Shown: one piece after another, positions 43,771 through 52,980 of the stretch
Numbering within the stretch: the first letter of the stretch is position 1
Layout: the number at the start of each line of letters is the position of its first letter
Source: GCA-2737665 sp044344795
GTDB lineage: Bacteria; Bacteroidota; Bacteroidia; Palsa-965
Direction of reading: 5' to 3'
Length of the DNA: 64,000 nucleotides
Assembly: GCA_044344795.1 (NCBI GenBank)
Contig: JBIJCF010000012.1
Span: 1-64,000, forward strand
Position numbers and translations under genes: made by a program
Notes under the pieces: model-generated
Seen by the model: the letters and a program-made list of their open reading frames with translations, nothing else
What the model was told of the DNA's origin: nothing
Database searches by the model: none

Positions 43771-44520
43771 TTAAGCTCTGTTCAAACGCTGCAGGAAAGC
43801 TTCTTTTTTACGTCTCGATACTTCGATCTGAGTGCCATCGCTCATTACCGCATAACCGCCGTCCGCTTTCAGGAAGCGCACCACGTGATTCATGTTGATC
43901 AAGTGATGGTGGTGCACGCGAATGAAGTCTTCTTCAGGTAACAAATCTTCGTAGTGTTTCAAACTTGCTGAAACCATGAGTTTGCGTTTGCCTTCCAAGA
44001 AGAATGTAGTGTAGCTTCCATCCGCTTCGCAACGGATAATATCTTTCACGTTCACAATTTCATAAGCGTTGCCGGTTGGCAAAGTAATTTTCGAATATTG
44101 TTCACTTGGCTTTTTGAAATTCTGTAAAAGGAATTTAATGTTCTCCAGATTAGCAGTATTGTTTTGCTTCACTCGAATTTTTTCAACCGCTGCTTTGAGT
44201 TCTTCACCGTCAATCGGTTTCAGCAAATAATCGATGGCACTGTATTTAATTGCTTTTAGCGCGTACTCGTCCGATGCCGTGGTGAAAATAACATCAAATG
44301 AATTTGCTTGTAATTGCTCGAGCATATCAAATCCGCTACCATCGGCCATTTCTATATCCAGAAACACCAAAGCAGGCGAAGTTTTTTTAATTAGTTCTAC
44401 GCCTTCTGCAACAGATGTTGCTGTTCCCAAAATAGTCACATCAGGGCAATTGACTTTAATCAAAGCTTCAAGTACTTCTCTGCTTTTCTTTTCGTCTTCA
44501 ACAATTACAGCATTTATCAT
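43771..44520 (-). CDS. LytTR-family response regulator
   Basis: 249 residues. The receiver domain (1-118) has EDE near the N-terminus, phospho-acceptor Asp in VFLDIEMADGSG (about residue 55), TTA and KPI. The LytTR DNA-binding domain (about 140-247) contains IIRCEADGSYTTFFL, FIRVHHHHLINMNHV and VSRRKKEAF. It is transcribed 27 bp behind the LytS-type kinase at 44548, its evident partner. Target genes are unknown. Confidence 0.95.
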   Translation of the reverse strand: MINAVIVEDEKKSREVLEALIKVNCPDVTILGTATSVAEGVELIKKTSPALVFLDIEMADGSGFDMLEQLQANSFDVIFTTASDEYALKAIKYSAIDYLLKPIDGEELKAAVEKIRVKQNNTANLENIKFLLQNFKKPSEQYSKITLPTGNAYEIVNVKDIIRCEADGSYTTFFLEGKRKLMVSASLKHYEDLLPEEDFIRVHHHHLINMNHVVRFLKADGGYAVMSDGTQIEVSRRKKEAFLQRLNRA

Positions 44521-44547
44521 AGGGTGGTTTTTTGCGGTGTTGGAAAA

Positions 44548-47496
44548 TTAGGAAACAGGTACAAATATATCAACTTGTGTTCCTGCGGGAGTTCCATCAG
44601 GAAGAAGGAGATCGTTAATTGAAACACTGAGGCTGGAACCGTGCAATCGGTTAATTAATTCTAATCGGTCGTGTGTGATTTTCATTCCAAGCGATTTGTG
44701 ATTTTTCTTGCCGGAAAGTTGTCGCATTTCGCGCGACTTCGTTCTTCCTATGCCATCGTCTTTAATGGCCACTTTAATGACGTTGCCGGATTGAGAAATG
44801 CGAATATCAAGATGCCCCGGATCGCGTTTAGGTGTTAATCCATGCAGGATGGCGTTTTCCACGTAAGGTTGCAAAAGCATGGCAGGAATTTCATGATAGT
44901 CGACGTCAATATCATCATCAATATGAAACGCGTAAGTGAACTTGCCTTCAAAGCGCATCGCTTCAAGTTCTAAATACAGCGTTAGATAATCCAGTTCTTC
45001 CTTAATGGTGATCGAAGACTTTTCTGAATTGTTCAAAATAATGCGCATGAGTCGAGCAAACTTGTTGAGGTATTTTCCCGCATCCGCGTTATTGTTGGTA
45101 ATGATGTAATGCTGAATGGAGTTCAATGAATTAAATACAAAGTGCGGATTCATCTGTGCGCGCAAGGCTTTCAACTCGTTATGCGCCATTTCCACACGCG
45201 TTTCCGATTCCTGTTTTTCACGGCGTTTGATTTGATTAATGCGCCAGTAAATACCCAGTGATAGAAATACTACTGTTGCCACACTGTTGACGAGCCAGAA
45301 TAACGGGCGTTTCCAATACGGAGTAGCAATGGTAAATGTGAAAGTTACCGGCTCGGGATTCCATATCCCCTCATTATTGCTGCTTAAAATTTTAAATGTG
45401 TATTTCCCGGAAGGTAAATTGGAATAGCGCGCGCTGCGCTCATGTGTAGGCGGCGACCAGGAGTTGTCAAAACCTTCCAGCATCACTTTATACATCACCT
45501 TAGCCGGATTTGTTAAACACACTCCCACATATTCGAATGTGATGTTGTTCTCGTCATACGGCAATTCGCAGTTGTTCATTAGTGTGGTATCGGAATAAGC
45601 CAAACGAAATCCCGTAATATTGGTTTTAGTATACGCGCTACTGAATGCGTAGTTATTGGGGTTGAAGTGAATGATGCCGTTAACGGTTCCAAACCAAATA
45701 GAGCCATCCGGATCGAGCCATGTTCCATTCGAGTTACATTCCACTCCGGAAAATCCTTCCTCTTTTCCGTATGTGGTGAAGCGTGCAATATTGCTCTTGC
45801 GAAATTCTTGTACGTCGAGACGCGATAGGCCCTGGTTAGTTCCAATCCACAAATAATCTTCACGTAAATCCAGAGTCATGGTGTATATCAAATCAGAATT
45901 GAGTCCCTCTGTTTGAGTGAAATGAAAAGTTTGATTTCCTTTTCGAATGTATAGTCCATCGAGTGTTCCCATGTACAATGTTCCCTCCCGATCAAGGCAT
46001 AGTCCGAGGAAGGTTTCGTTCTCCACTTGGTACAGCTGGTCGTATCGTTTAAAATTTTCACCATCAAACAGAAACAATCCGCCGGTATATGTTCCGACCC
46101 AAATATTACCGTTTCCTGCTTCTACCAATTGCCATACGTCAAAATGTTTGCCTGGTGTTACAGGAATGTAGTACGTGGAAAATGTGTTATTGCTGAACTT
46201 CGTAATACCGTTAGCACCACCCAGCCACATGTTGCCTTGCGAATCGCGCATGATGGTATTAATACTATCCGAGTGCAATCCGTCGCGACGTGTTTTTCTT
46301 TGAAATGTGGAGCCGTTAAATATGGCCAGCCCTTTATCGGTGCCTACCCAAAGTGTACCATCGGGATGTGCAAAACAATCGTTGGATTTGTTGGACGGTA
46401 ATCCCGAACTGCGGTTATAGTTCGTGAAGGTTCCCTTATCAAATGCATAAATACCGTTGTTCTCTGTGCACATCCAGAGCACTTCACGATCATCGCGCGC
46501 TATACCAAAAATAAAATTGCTACGTAATCCGTCGTGTGTGCTATAGGAAACAAATCCGTCCCCACGATAACGAAATAGTCCTGAATTGGTACCGAGCCAT
46601 AAACTCTTTTCGTAGTCAATAAACAAACAGGCCAGTTTATTGGAATTAATATCACGAGAAACACGTACCTGACGAAACTCACTTCCGTTGTATTCATATA
46701 AACCGTTATCGGCAGCAATCCACGTTTTGCCTTGATGGTCAGTAACCATTGATTTCGCTACGGGCATTTCCACGTTATCCGGAGTAAACAACAATGTAAA
46801 GCGACCGTTCATCATTTTGTAAATACCGTCTTCTGTACCTACTAAAATGTTTCCGTTTTTATCGCTGGTGATGCTGTTAATGGAAGTTATGCCCGGGGTA
46901 GAAAACGGATATGCGGTAAATACATTCTTGTGATACGACCACAATCCACTTGCCGTGCCAATCCAAACGGTCGGTTTATTTTCTTCCTGATACAAACAGA
47001 TGATGCGTTCTTGCTTCAACGTTTGTTCGTTAACCGTGCTGATTTTTTTACCGTCGTGTTTGCAAAGCCCTTGCTCTGTGCCAATCCATAAATTATTGGT
47101 TTGGTCACGCAGCAGACAATTCACATAATTATTGGGTAAGCCGTCTTTAATTCCGTACGAAACAAAACGTTCGTTTTGCAGTTGTGCAATTCCGTTAATT
47201 GTGCCCACCCATAAATCACCATCTGCATCTTCTTCTATGGAAGTTACCCAGTGGTTCGGCAAACCATTACGTGGCGAATAGTTGCGAAAGGAGATGCCAT
47301 CAAATCGCGACAAACCTCCGTATCCGCCCGACCACAAGTAGCCTTTGCTATCCTGGTATATGCTGAAAACCTGAACAAATGGTAATCCTTCGTCCACGGA
47401 ATAATTCCGAAAGTGTAATGTTTGCCCAATAATCGTTGTTGCACCGGTAAGGTGAATGGCTAATATAATCAACGATATTCGCAGCGATTGGAGCAT
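44548..47496 (-). CDS. Propeller-type sensor histidine kinase (LytS/YehU-like)
   Basis: 982 residues: signal peptide, about 13 reg_prop blades forming two seven-bladed propellers (about 25-640; recurring LWIGTEQGL), a Y_Y_Y domain (about 650-730), a membrane helix (about 742-762), then a His_kinase domain with the phospho-acceptor in RAQMNPHFVFNSLNSIQHY and an ATPase domain (AILHGLTPK, DDGIGRTK). Ligand binding is expected in the periplasm. It shares its sensor plan with the SpoIIE-type protein at 8824 but not its output. Confidence 0.94.
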   Translation of the reverse strand: MLQSLRISLIILAIHLTGATTIIGQTLHFRNYSVDEGLPFVQVFSIYQDSKGYLWSGGYGGLSRFDGISFRNYSPRNGLPNHWVTSIEEDADGDLWVGTINGIAQLQNERFVSYGIKDGLPNNYVNCLLRDQTNNLWIGTEQGLCKHDGKKISTVNEQTLKQERIICLYQEENKPTVWIGTASGLWSYHKNVFTAYPFSTPGITSINSITSDKNGNILVGTEDGIYKMMNGRFTLLFTPDNVEMPVAKSMVTDHQGKTWIAADNGLYEYNGSEFRQVRVSRDINSNKLACLFIDYEKSLWLGTNSGLFRYRGDGFVSYSTHDGLRSNFIFGIARDDREVLWMCTENNGIYAFDKGTFTNYNRSSGLPSNKSNDCFAHPDGTLWVGTDKGLAIFNGSTFQRKTRRDGLHSDSINTIMRDSQGNMWLGGANGITKFSNNTFSTYYIPVTPGKHFDVWQLVEAGNGNIWVGTYTGGLFLFDGENFKRYDQLYQVENETFLGLCLDREGTLYMGTLDGLYIRKGNQTFHFTQTEGLNSDLIYTMTLDLREDYLWIGTNQGLSRLDVQEFRKSNIARFTTYGKEEGFSGVECNSNGTWLDPDGSIWFGTVNGIIHFNPNNYAFSSAYTKTNITGFRLAYSDTTLMNNCELPYDENNITFEYVGVCLTNPAKVMYKVMLEGFDNSWSPPTHERSARYSNLPSGKYTFKILSSNNEGIWNPEPVTFTFTIATPYWKRPLFWLVNSVATVVFLSLGIYWRINQIKRREKQESETRVEMAHNELKALRAQMNPHFVFNSLNSIQHYIITNNNADAGKYLNKFARLMRIILNNSEKSSITIKEELDYLTLYLELEAMRFEGKFTYAFHIDDDIDVDYHEIPAMLLQPYVENAILHGLTPKRDPGHLDIRISQSGNVIKVAIKDDGIGRTKSREMRQLSGKKNHKSLGMKITHDRLELINRLHGSSLSVSINDLLLPDGTPAGTQVDIFVPVS

Positions 47497-47652
47497 TCGT
47501 TCAGGCAGGCTTGAAGGTAAAAATAGGTGTTATTATTCTTGCATGTAAGTGAAGTGATGATTATTGAACAAGTGGAACAAATTGCAAAATAACTGGCTTA
47601 AAATACACGATCGAAATAAGTTTAAGTCGGTATTTGTGAGGTCCTTGTAGCA

Positions 47653-47850
47653 ATGATTCAAAGTGTTTGTAATGAGATGGTGATTTTTAAATCGTTCAAC
47701 AAGCTTCACAAAGATTTGCTGGAGCTGGATCCCAAAGAGCAAGCCGCTTTTGAGTATTTCGATTTCCCTTCGTGGGCAGCTTGTAAATCTTCGCAGCAAG
47801 ATTTGTCTGAATTGATGCGGATGAAGTCGGGCTGGCCGGAAGACTTGTAA
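47653..47850 (+). CDS. Small hypothetical protein (65 aa)
   Basis: The only candidate gene in the 360 bp between the kinase and thiL. The peptide has a protein-like, partly helical composition (FNKLHKDLLELDPKEQAAFEYFDFPSW) and ends 6 bp before the convergent thiL stop. ATG 47677 (MVIFKSF) is an equally good start. No family recognised; the opposite strand of the region is also open but looks like a shadow. Confidence 0.45.
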   Translation: MIQSVCNEMVIFKSFNKLHKDLLELDPKEQAAFEYFDFPSWAACKSSQQDLSELMRMKSGWPEDL

Positions 47851-47856
47851 GTGAGA

Positions 47857-48894
47857 TTAAAAATGTTTCCAACCCTGGGCAGTAATGGGATGCACAGAAT
47901 GTGATTTTGTAATCAGATTAATGCCGGAGTTTTTATCGCTCATGTATCCTATTACCGTAAAGTCAGGATTACCTTTGATTAGTTCGAAATCATCGGCATT
48001 CATGGTAAACAGCAATTCATAATCTTCGCCTCCGCTGAGTGCACAGGTTGTAGGATCGAGATTAAGTTCTCGAGCACGGTTAAATGTCAACGGGTCGATT
48101 GGAATTTTCTCTTCGTAAATCTGCGCACCTAATCCGGATTGTGTGCAGAGGTGAATGATTTCACTGGCCAATCCATCCGAAATATCAATCATGGAAGTAG
48201 GCTGTAATTTCAATTCTGCAAATGCTTGAACGATATCGATTCGTGCTTCCGGTTTTAATTGTCGTTCGAGAATGTAGTCGTTGCCTTCTAAGTCGGGCTG
48301 TGCTTTAGGATTTTCAAGGAATACTACTTTCTCTCGTTCCAGCAACATCAGACCCATATAAGCGCCACCAAGATCACCGGTAACAACGATCAAATCCTTT
48401 TCTTTAGCACCGTTTCTATAAGCAACTTTATCTTTTGGTGCTTCACCGATTATGGTGCATGATATAATTAATCCCGAGCGAGACGCCGTAGTATCGCCAC
48501 CCACTAAATCAACCTTGTAACGCTCACATGCAATTCGAATTCCGGCATATAGTTCTTCTGCCGCTTCCAAAGAAAATTTACTGGACAATGCAATGCACAC
48601 CAGCAGCTGCTTCGGAGTTCCATTCATGGCGCAGATATCCGAGAAATTTGAAGTTGCAGCTTTATAGCCGAGATGTCGGAGTGGAACATATGATAAATCG
48701 AAGTGGACGCCTTCTACCATCATATCACTAGACACAACCGTTACCTTATCGGAGTTGTTCTCAATAATCGCGGCATCATCACCCACACCTTTGATGGTTT
48801 GAGGATTAACCAATTCAATTGATTCCGTGAGGTGTTTGATAAGACCAAACTCCCCAAGTTGACTGATATCTGTAGTGCCTTTATTTTCGAACAT
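47857..48894 (-). CDS. thiL: Thiamine-monophosphate kinase
   Basis: It phosphorylates thiamine phosphate to thiamine diphosphate. 345 residues with the AIR-synthase-like fold: GVGDDAAII (Mg/ATP site), SSDMMVEGVHFDL, LVGGDTTAS, VTGDLGGAYMGL, SMIDISDGLASEI and LSGGEDYELLF. Its -7 element (TACCTTTG, minus strand 48906-48899) ends 4 nt before the ATG. Transcribed away from the suf operon. Confidence 0.95.
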   Translation of the reverse strand: MFENKGTTDISQLGEFGLIKHLTESIELVNPQTIKGVGDDAAIIENNSDKVTVVSSDMMVEGVHFDLSYVPLRHLGYKAATSNFSDICAMNGTPKQLLVCIALSSKFSLEAAEELYAGIRIACERYKVDLVGGDTTASRSGLIISCTIIGEAPKDKVAYRNGAKEKDLIVVTGDLGGAYMGLMLLEREKVVFLENPKAQPDLEGNDYILERQLKPEARIDIVQAFAELKLQPTSMIDISDGLASEIIHLCTQSGLGAQIYEEKIPIDPLTFNRARELNLDPTTCALSGGEDYELLFTMNADDFELIKGNPDFTVIGYMSDKNSGINLITKSHSVHPITAQGWKHF

Positions 48895-48898
48895 GGCG

Positions 48899-48906
48899 CA
48901 AAGGTA
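48899..48906 (-). promoter_or_regulatory. -7 element of thiL, implying a nearly leaderless mRNA
   Basis: TACCTTTG on the minus strand, then GGCG-complement (CGCC) and the ATG. A TTG lies 22 bp upstream (minus strand, ending at 48929), slightly far. Confidence 0.5.
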
Positions 48907-48959
48907 AAGTTGCTTCCGTCGACTCTTTCAACAAAAAGCATCAAACTGTGTTAATATCA

Positions 48960-48990
48960 TTGTTGGAATACCAAAAAGTAGGTATTTTTG
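48960..48990 (+). promoter_or_regulatory. Promoter of the suf operon
   Basis: TTG (48960-48962), 20 bp spacer, TATTTTTG (48983-48990), a perfect -7 element. Transcription should start near 48994-48996, at the left edge of the palindrome described next. Confidence 0.7.
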
Positions 48991-48996
48991 CATTGG

Positions 48997-49015
48997 ATTT
49001 AGATTAAATCTAAAT
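48997..49015 (+). promoter_or_regulatory. Perfect palindrome at the suf transcription start, likely repressor operator
   Basis: ATTTAGATTAAATCTAAAT: 8-bp arms (ATTTAGAT/ATCTAAAT) around TAA. It covers the expected first transcribed bases, a position where a bound protein would block initiation. The TTTAG...CTAAA outline recalls DtxR/IdeR/MntR-type metal boxes; an Rrf2-type (IscR-like) Fe-S sensor is the other obvious candidate. Neither regulator gene is in the window. Confidence 0.6.
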
Positions 49016-49046
49016 AAGAATAGTGTTTAATCAATTGAAAATCAAT

Positions 49047-49373
49047 ATGATTACGGTTACTGATGCGGCGAAAGCCCGAGCCATAGAATTAATAGCTGAG
49101 GAAAATAAACCCGGCGACACCTTCATTCGTGTTGGTGTAGATAGCGGCGGATGTTCCGGTCTTTCCTATAAACTGGAGTTCGATAATCAGTTATTGCCAA
49201 CAGATCAGGTCTTCGAAGACAAAGGAATAAAGATCGTAGTGGACAAGAAGAGCTTCTTGTATCTGGTTGGAACGGAATTGGATTTCACGGGAGGATTGAA
49301 CGGGAAAGGTTTTGTGTTTAACAATCCAAACGCGTCGCGCACGTGCGGATGCGGTGAGAGTTTTTCGGTGTAA
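49047..49373 (+). CDS. SufA/IscA-type Fe-S cluster carrier
   Basis: 108 residues from ATG 49047 (MITVTDAAKARAIEL), the usual family start; a GTG at 49023 is less likely. The three cluster-binding Cys are present: GGCSGLSY and the C-terminal TCGCGESF. It accepts clusters from the SufBCD scaffold. First gene of the suf operon, 5 bp before sufB. Confidence 0.93.
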   Translation: MITVTDAAKARAIELIAEENKPGDTFIRVGVDSGGCSGLSYKLEFDNQLLPTDQVFEDKGIKIVVDKKSFLYLVGTELDFTGGLNGKGFVFNNPNASRTCGCGESFSV

Positions 49374-49378
49374 CTATT

Positions 49379-50839
49379 ATGGAAGAGAAAAATCAGATTT
49401 TAGAAGAGCATATCGCCTCCGAATACAAATACGGATTCGTAAGTGATATTGACACCGAGTTTGCACCGAAAGGACTTAACGAAGACATTGTTAAGTTCAT
49501 TTCGCAAAAGAAGAACGAGCCGGAATGGTTGTTGGAATATCGCCTGAAAGCTTTTCGTCATTGGCAAACAATGACAGAGCCTAAACACTGGCCTCACCTC
49601 AATTACCATTCGGTCGACTTTCAAGACATTTCGTATTACGCGGCACCAAAGAAAAAGGCAACAGTCAATAGTTTTGACGAGGTTGATCCCGAATTGCTGA
49701 AGACCTTCGAAAAGTTGGGCATTTCCCTGGAAGAACAAAAACGTTTGGTAGGGATGGAATCAAAAATTGCAGTTGATGCGGTTATTGATTCTGTCTCTGT
49801 TAAAACAACATTCAAGGAAGTGTTGGCGGAGAAAGGAATTGTATTCTGCTCATTTAGTGAAGCTGTTCAGGAACATCCGGAATTGGTGAAGAAGTATATG
49901 GGAAGCGTTGTGCCTTTCACCGACAATTTTTATGCAGCGTTAAATGCAGCCGTGTTTAGTGATGGATCATTCTGTTATATTCCGAAAGGTGTGCGTTGTC
50001 CGATGGAATTAAGTACTTACTTCCGCATCAACTCTGCAGGAACGGGTCAGTTTGAGCGCACACTGATTGTTGCTGACGAAGGTGCTTACGTGAGTTATCT
50101 CGAAGGATGCACAGCTCCTCAGCGTGACGAAAATCAGTTGCACGCGGCAGTAGTTGAAATTGTTGCTCATCGTGATGCAGAGGTGAAATATTCTACAGTA
50201 CAAAACTGGTATCCGGGGGATAAGGACGGTAAAGGCGGTATCTACAACTTTGTAACGAAGCGCGGAATTTGTTTAGAGGCGAATTCGAAAATTTCGTGGA
50301 CACAAGTGGAAACCGGTTCAGCAATTACGTGGAAATATCCGTCCGTTATTCTTAAGGGTGATAACAGCATAGGTGAATTTTACTCTGTTGCTGTTACCAA
50401 TAATATGCAGCAGGCGGATACAGGAACCAAGATGATCCATCTCGGGAAAAATACACGCAGCACAATTATTTCGAAAGGTATTTCTGCAGGTAAGAGTGAT
50501 AACAGTTATCGCGGACTCGTGCGAATTGCGAAGGGAGCAAAGAATGCCCGTAATTTTTCTCAATGCGATTCGTTGCTGATGGGAGATAAGTGTGGTGCAC
50601 ATACGTTCCCGTATATTGAAATACATGATAAGACAGGCGTTGTAGAGCACGAAGCAACAACATCAAAAATCGGGGAGGATCAAATATTCTATTGCAATCA
50701 GCGTGGTATTGATACAGAAAAAGCAATCGGGCTTATAGTAAACGGTTATTGCCGCGAGGTGCTGGATCAACTGCCTATGGAATTTGCGGTGGAGGCAAAA
50801 AAACTACTCAGCGTTTCATTGGAAGGATCCGTAGGGTAA
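49379..50839 (+). CDS. sufB: Fe-S assembly scaffold protein SufB
   Basis: 486 residues, the usual length. Family segments include PKGVRCPMELSTYFRIN, YLEGCTAPQRDENQLHAAVVEI, DNSIGEFYSVAVTNN and RGIDTEKAIGLIVNGYC near the end. It receives sulfur from SufS/SufE and builds the cluster with SufC and SufD. The 86-bp gap to sufC is the largest inside the operon and carries no terminator I can see. Confidence 0.97.
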   Translation: MEEKNQILEEHIASEYKYGFVSDIDTEFAPKGLNEDIVKFISQKKNEPEWLLEYRLKAFRHWQTMTEPKHWPHLNYHSVDFQDISYYAAPKKKATVNSFDEVDPELLKTFEKLGISLEEQKRLVGMESKIAVDAVIDSVSVKTTFKEVLAEKGIVFCSFSEAVQEHPELVKKYMGSVVPFTDNFYAALNAAVFSDGSFCYIPKGVRCPMELSTYFRINSAGTGQFERTLIVADEGAYVSYLEGCTAPQRDENQLHAAVVEIVAHRDAEVKYSTVQNWYPGDKDGKGGIYNFVTKRGICLEANSKISWTQVETGSAITWKYPSVILKGDNSIGEFYSVAVTNNMQQADTGTKMIHLGKNTRSTIISKGISAGKSDNSYRGLVRIAKGAKNARNFSQCDSLLMGDKCGAHTFPYIEIHDKTGVVEHEATTSKIGEDQIFYCNQRGIDTEKAIGLIVNGYCREVLDQLPMEFAVEAKKLLSVSLEGSVG

Positions 50840-50925
50840 ATCCGATTTGCACACCGAAAAAGTACAACAGCGTATAATTTATAGATATAACAACTTTAGT
50901 ACTACATACAAACACTCAACGTATA

Positions 50926-51684
50926 ATGATCTCTGTAAAAAATTTACAAGCTTCAGTTGAAGGTAAAGAAATTCTTCGCGGGCTTAATCTCGAAGTTAAA
51001 CCCGGAGAAGTTCATGCCATCATGGGTCCTAATGGTTCCGGAAAAAGTACATTGGCCTCTGTTTTGGCGGGTCGTGAAGATTACGAAGTAACCGGCGGTG
51101 AAGTAATATTCAACGGCAAGGATTTACTGGATCTTTCTCCTGAAGACCGCGCACGTGAAGGATTGTTTTTGGCCTTTCAATATCCTATTGAGATACCCGG
51201 CGTTAGCAATATCAACTTCCTGAAAACGGCTATCAATGAAATTCGCGAATACAAGGGAATGGATGCGATTGAACCAAAAGAGTTTTTAGCGTTAGTGAAA
51301 GAAAAGCAAAAGCTCGTGGAGTTAGATGGGAAATTGGCGAATCGTTCAGTGAACGAAGGATTTTCCGGTGGTGAGAAAAAACGCAACGAAATATTTCAGA
51401 TGGCAATGCTGGAACCTAAGTTGTGTATTCTAGACGAGACAGATTCCGGATTGGATATTGATGCTCTTCGTATTGTTGCTAATGGAGTAAATCAATTGCG
51501 TAGCGCAGATCGTTCGTTTATTGTGGTAACCCACTATCAGCGTTTGTTGGATTATATAGTGCCTGATTTCGTGCATGTGTTGTATCAGGGAAAAATTGTA
51601 AAGTCAGGACCTAAAGAGTTGGCATTGGAGCTGGAAGAAAAAGGTTACGACTGGATAAAAGCTGAAACACCTGTAGCGTTATGA
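50926..51684 (+). CDS. sufC: SufC ATPase of the SufBCD complex
   Basis: 252 residues of an ABC-type ATPase: Walker A GPNGSGKST, Q-loop FQYP, signature FSGGEKKRNE, Walker B LCILDETDSGLD and switch His in VVTHYQRLLDY. Soluble, not a transporter; ATP hydrolysis remodels SufB-SufD. Its stop overlaps the sufD start (ATGA, 51681-51684). Confidence 0.97.
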   Translation: MISVKNLQASVEGKEILRGLNLEVKPGEVHAIMGPNGSGKSTLASVLAGREDYEVTGGEVIFNGKDLLDLSPEDRAREGLFLAFQYPIEIPGVSNINFLKTAINEIREYKGMDAIEPKEFLALVKEKQKLVELDGKLANRSVNEGFSGGEKKRNEIFQMAMLEPKLCILDETDSGLDIDALRIVANGVNQLRSADRSFIVVTHYQRLLDYIVPDFVHVLYQGKIVKSGPKELALELEEKGYDWIKAETPVAL

Positions 51685-52979
51685 GTGTAGTTGTCAATCA
51701 ATCGCCGGTGGATCGACTTACGGCTCATTTTGAGCAAGAATTACCATCGTTGTATGGTGATGCTGCTTTGCGTCGTGAAGCTATTGCAACATTGCGTGAA
51801 AATGGAATTCCTGATCGAAAATGGGAAGATTATAAATACATCAATCCGGTTGCGCTTTTCAAACAGCCTCACGTAGCACAGGCTAGTGTTGGTTTGGAAA
51901 TAAAACCTGAAGCCGTTGCGTTGATGGTTTTGCAGCCGGGTTCTGCTTTGGCTGTGGTTGTTAACGGGGAGTTGCGCGAAGATTTATCGAAACTGGATCG
52001 ACTACCCGCAGGTGTAAGGGTTAAGTCAATTTCAGATGCTGTGGTTTCGGATCCTGTTGCACGCGAGCATTACAATGGTGTCAACGGGATGTCTGTAGAT
52101 CCATTTGTACTATGGAATACAGCTTTAAATAAAGGTGGTGTTTTTATACATGTTGATAAAAATGTTCGCTCGGAAGTTGGGATCCACGTGTTGCATATTT
52201 CAACGAATGAAGTTGCCGGGGTCAGTCATCCGCGAAATTTGTTTGTGATAGAGCGTGATGCTCAAGTTGAAATTGTAGAATCTTTTGAAACGCTCGGGCC
52301 GGTAAAAACGTTCACAAATGCATTAAGCGAAGTTGTTGTGCATCAAAATGCGATAGTGGATCACTATCGTATGCAATTGGAAGGGCTTGTTGGTCACCAA
52401 ATGAATACTGTTAATGCAGTTACACATAAGGGAAGTAACTATAGAACATACACGTTTACGTTAGATGGCGCTTGGGTTCGGAACAATTTGAATATACGAT
52501 TTTCAGAATCACACGCTGAGGCACATTTATTTGGTTTAACGATGTTGAATGGTCAGCGTGTAGCGGATCATCACACAGTTGTCGATCATGCAATTCCGAA
52601 TTGTATGAGTAACGAATTATATAAGGGTGTGTTGGATGATAAATCGTTGGGTGTTTTTAACGGTAAGATATTTGTTCGTCGTGATGCGCAAAAAACTAAC
52701 GCTTATCAAACGAATCGAAACATTTTGTTAAGCGACGATGCACAGATCAACACTAAGCCGCAGTTGGAAATTTATGCAGATGATGTGAAGTGCTCGCACG
52801 GCACATCTACAGGTCGCATGGATGAGGATGCATTATTTTATTTGCGTGCGCGTGGTATTGGAGAGACAGCTGCTCGAAAATTGTTGGTGCGCGCATTTGT
52901 TGAAGAAGTAGTAACGAATGTTCCGAACGATGCGATTCGCGCGTATGTCGAGAATCGTTTGGATCATTATTTTAATTAA
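51681..52979 (+). CDS. sufD: Fe-S assembly protein SufD
   Basis: 432 residues. C-terminal SufBD beta-helix core: SNELYKGVLDDKSLGVFNGKIFV (in part YKGVLDDKSLGVFNGKI), QTNRNILLSDDAQINTKPQLEI and DDVKCSHGTSTGRMDEDALFYL. The His in CSHG is the known functional position. It pairs with SufB on the SufC dimer. Confidence 0.96.
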   Translation: MSVVVNQSPVDRLTAHFEQELPSLYGDAALRREAIATLRENGIPDRKWEDYKYINPVALFKQPHVAQASVGLEIKPEAVALMVLQPGSALAVVVNGELREDLSKLDRLPAGVRVKSISDAVVSDPVAREHYNGVNGMSVDPFVLWNTALNKGGVFIHVDKNVRSEVGIHVLHISTNEVAGVSHPRNLFVIERDAQVEIVESFETLGPVKTFTNALSEVVVHQNAIVDHYRMQLEGLVGHQMNTVNAVTHKGSNYRTYTFTLDGAWVRNNLNIRFSESHAEAHLFGLTMLNGQRVADHHTVVDHAIPNCMSNELYKGVLDDKSLGVFNGKIFVRRDAQKTNAYQTNRNILLSDDAQINTKPQLEIYADDVKCSHGTSTGRMDEDALFYLRARGIGETAARKLLVRAFVEEVVTNVPNDAIRAYVENRLDHYFN

Positions 52980-52980
52980 G

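Noticed and set aside
47533..47799. 88-codon minus-strand frame between kinase and thiL
   Set aside because: Odd composition and it would overlap the better plus-strand candidate; no start signal or family resemblance.
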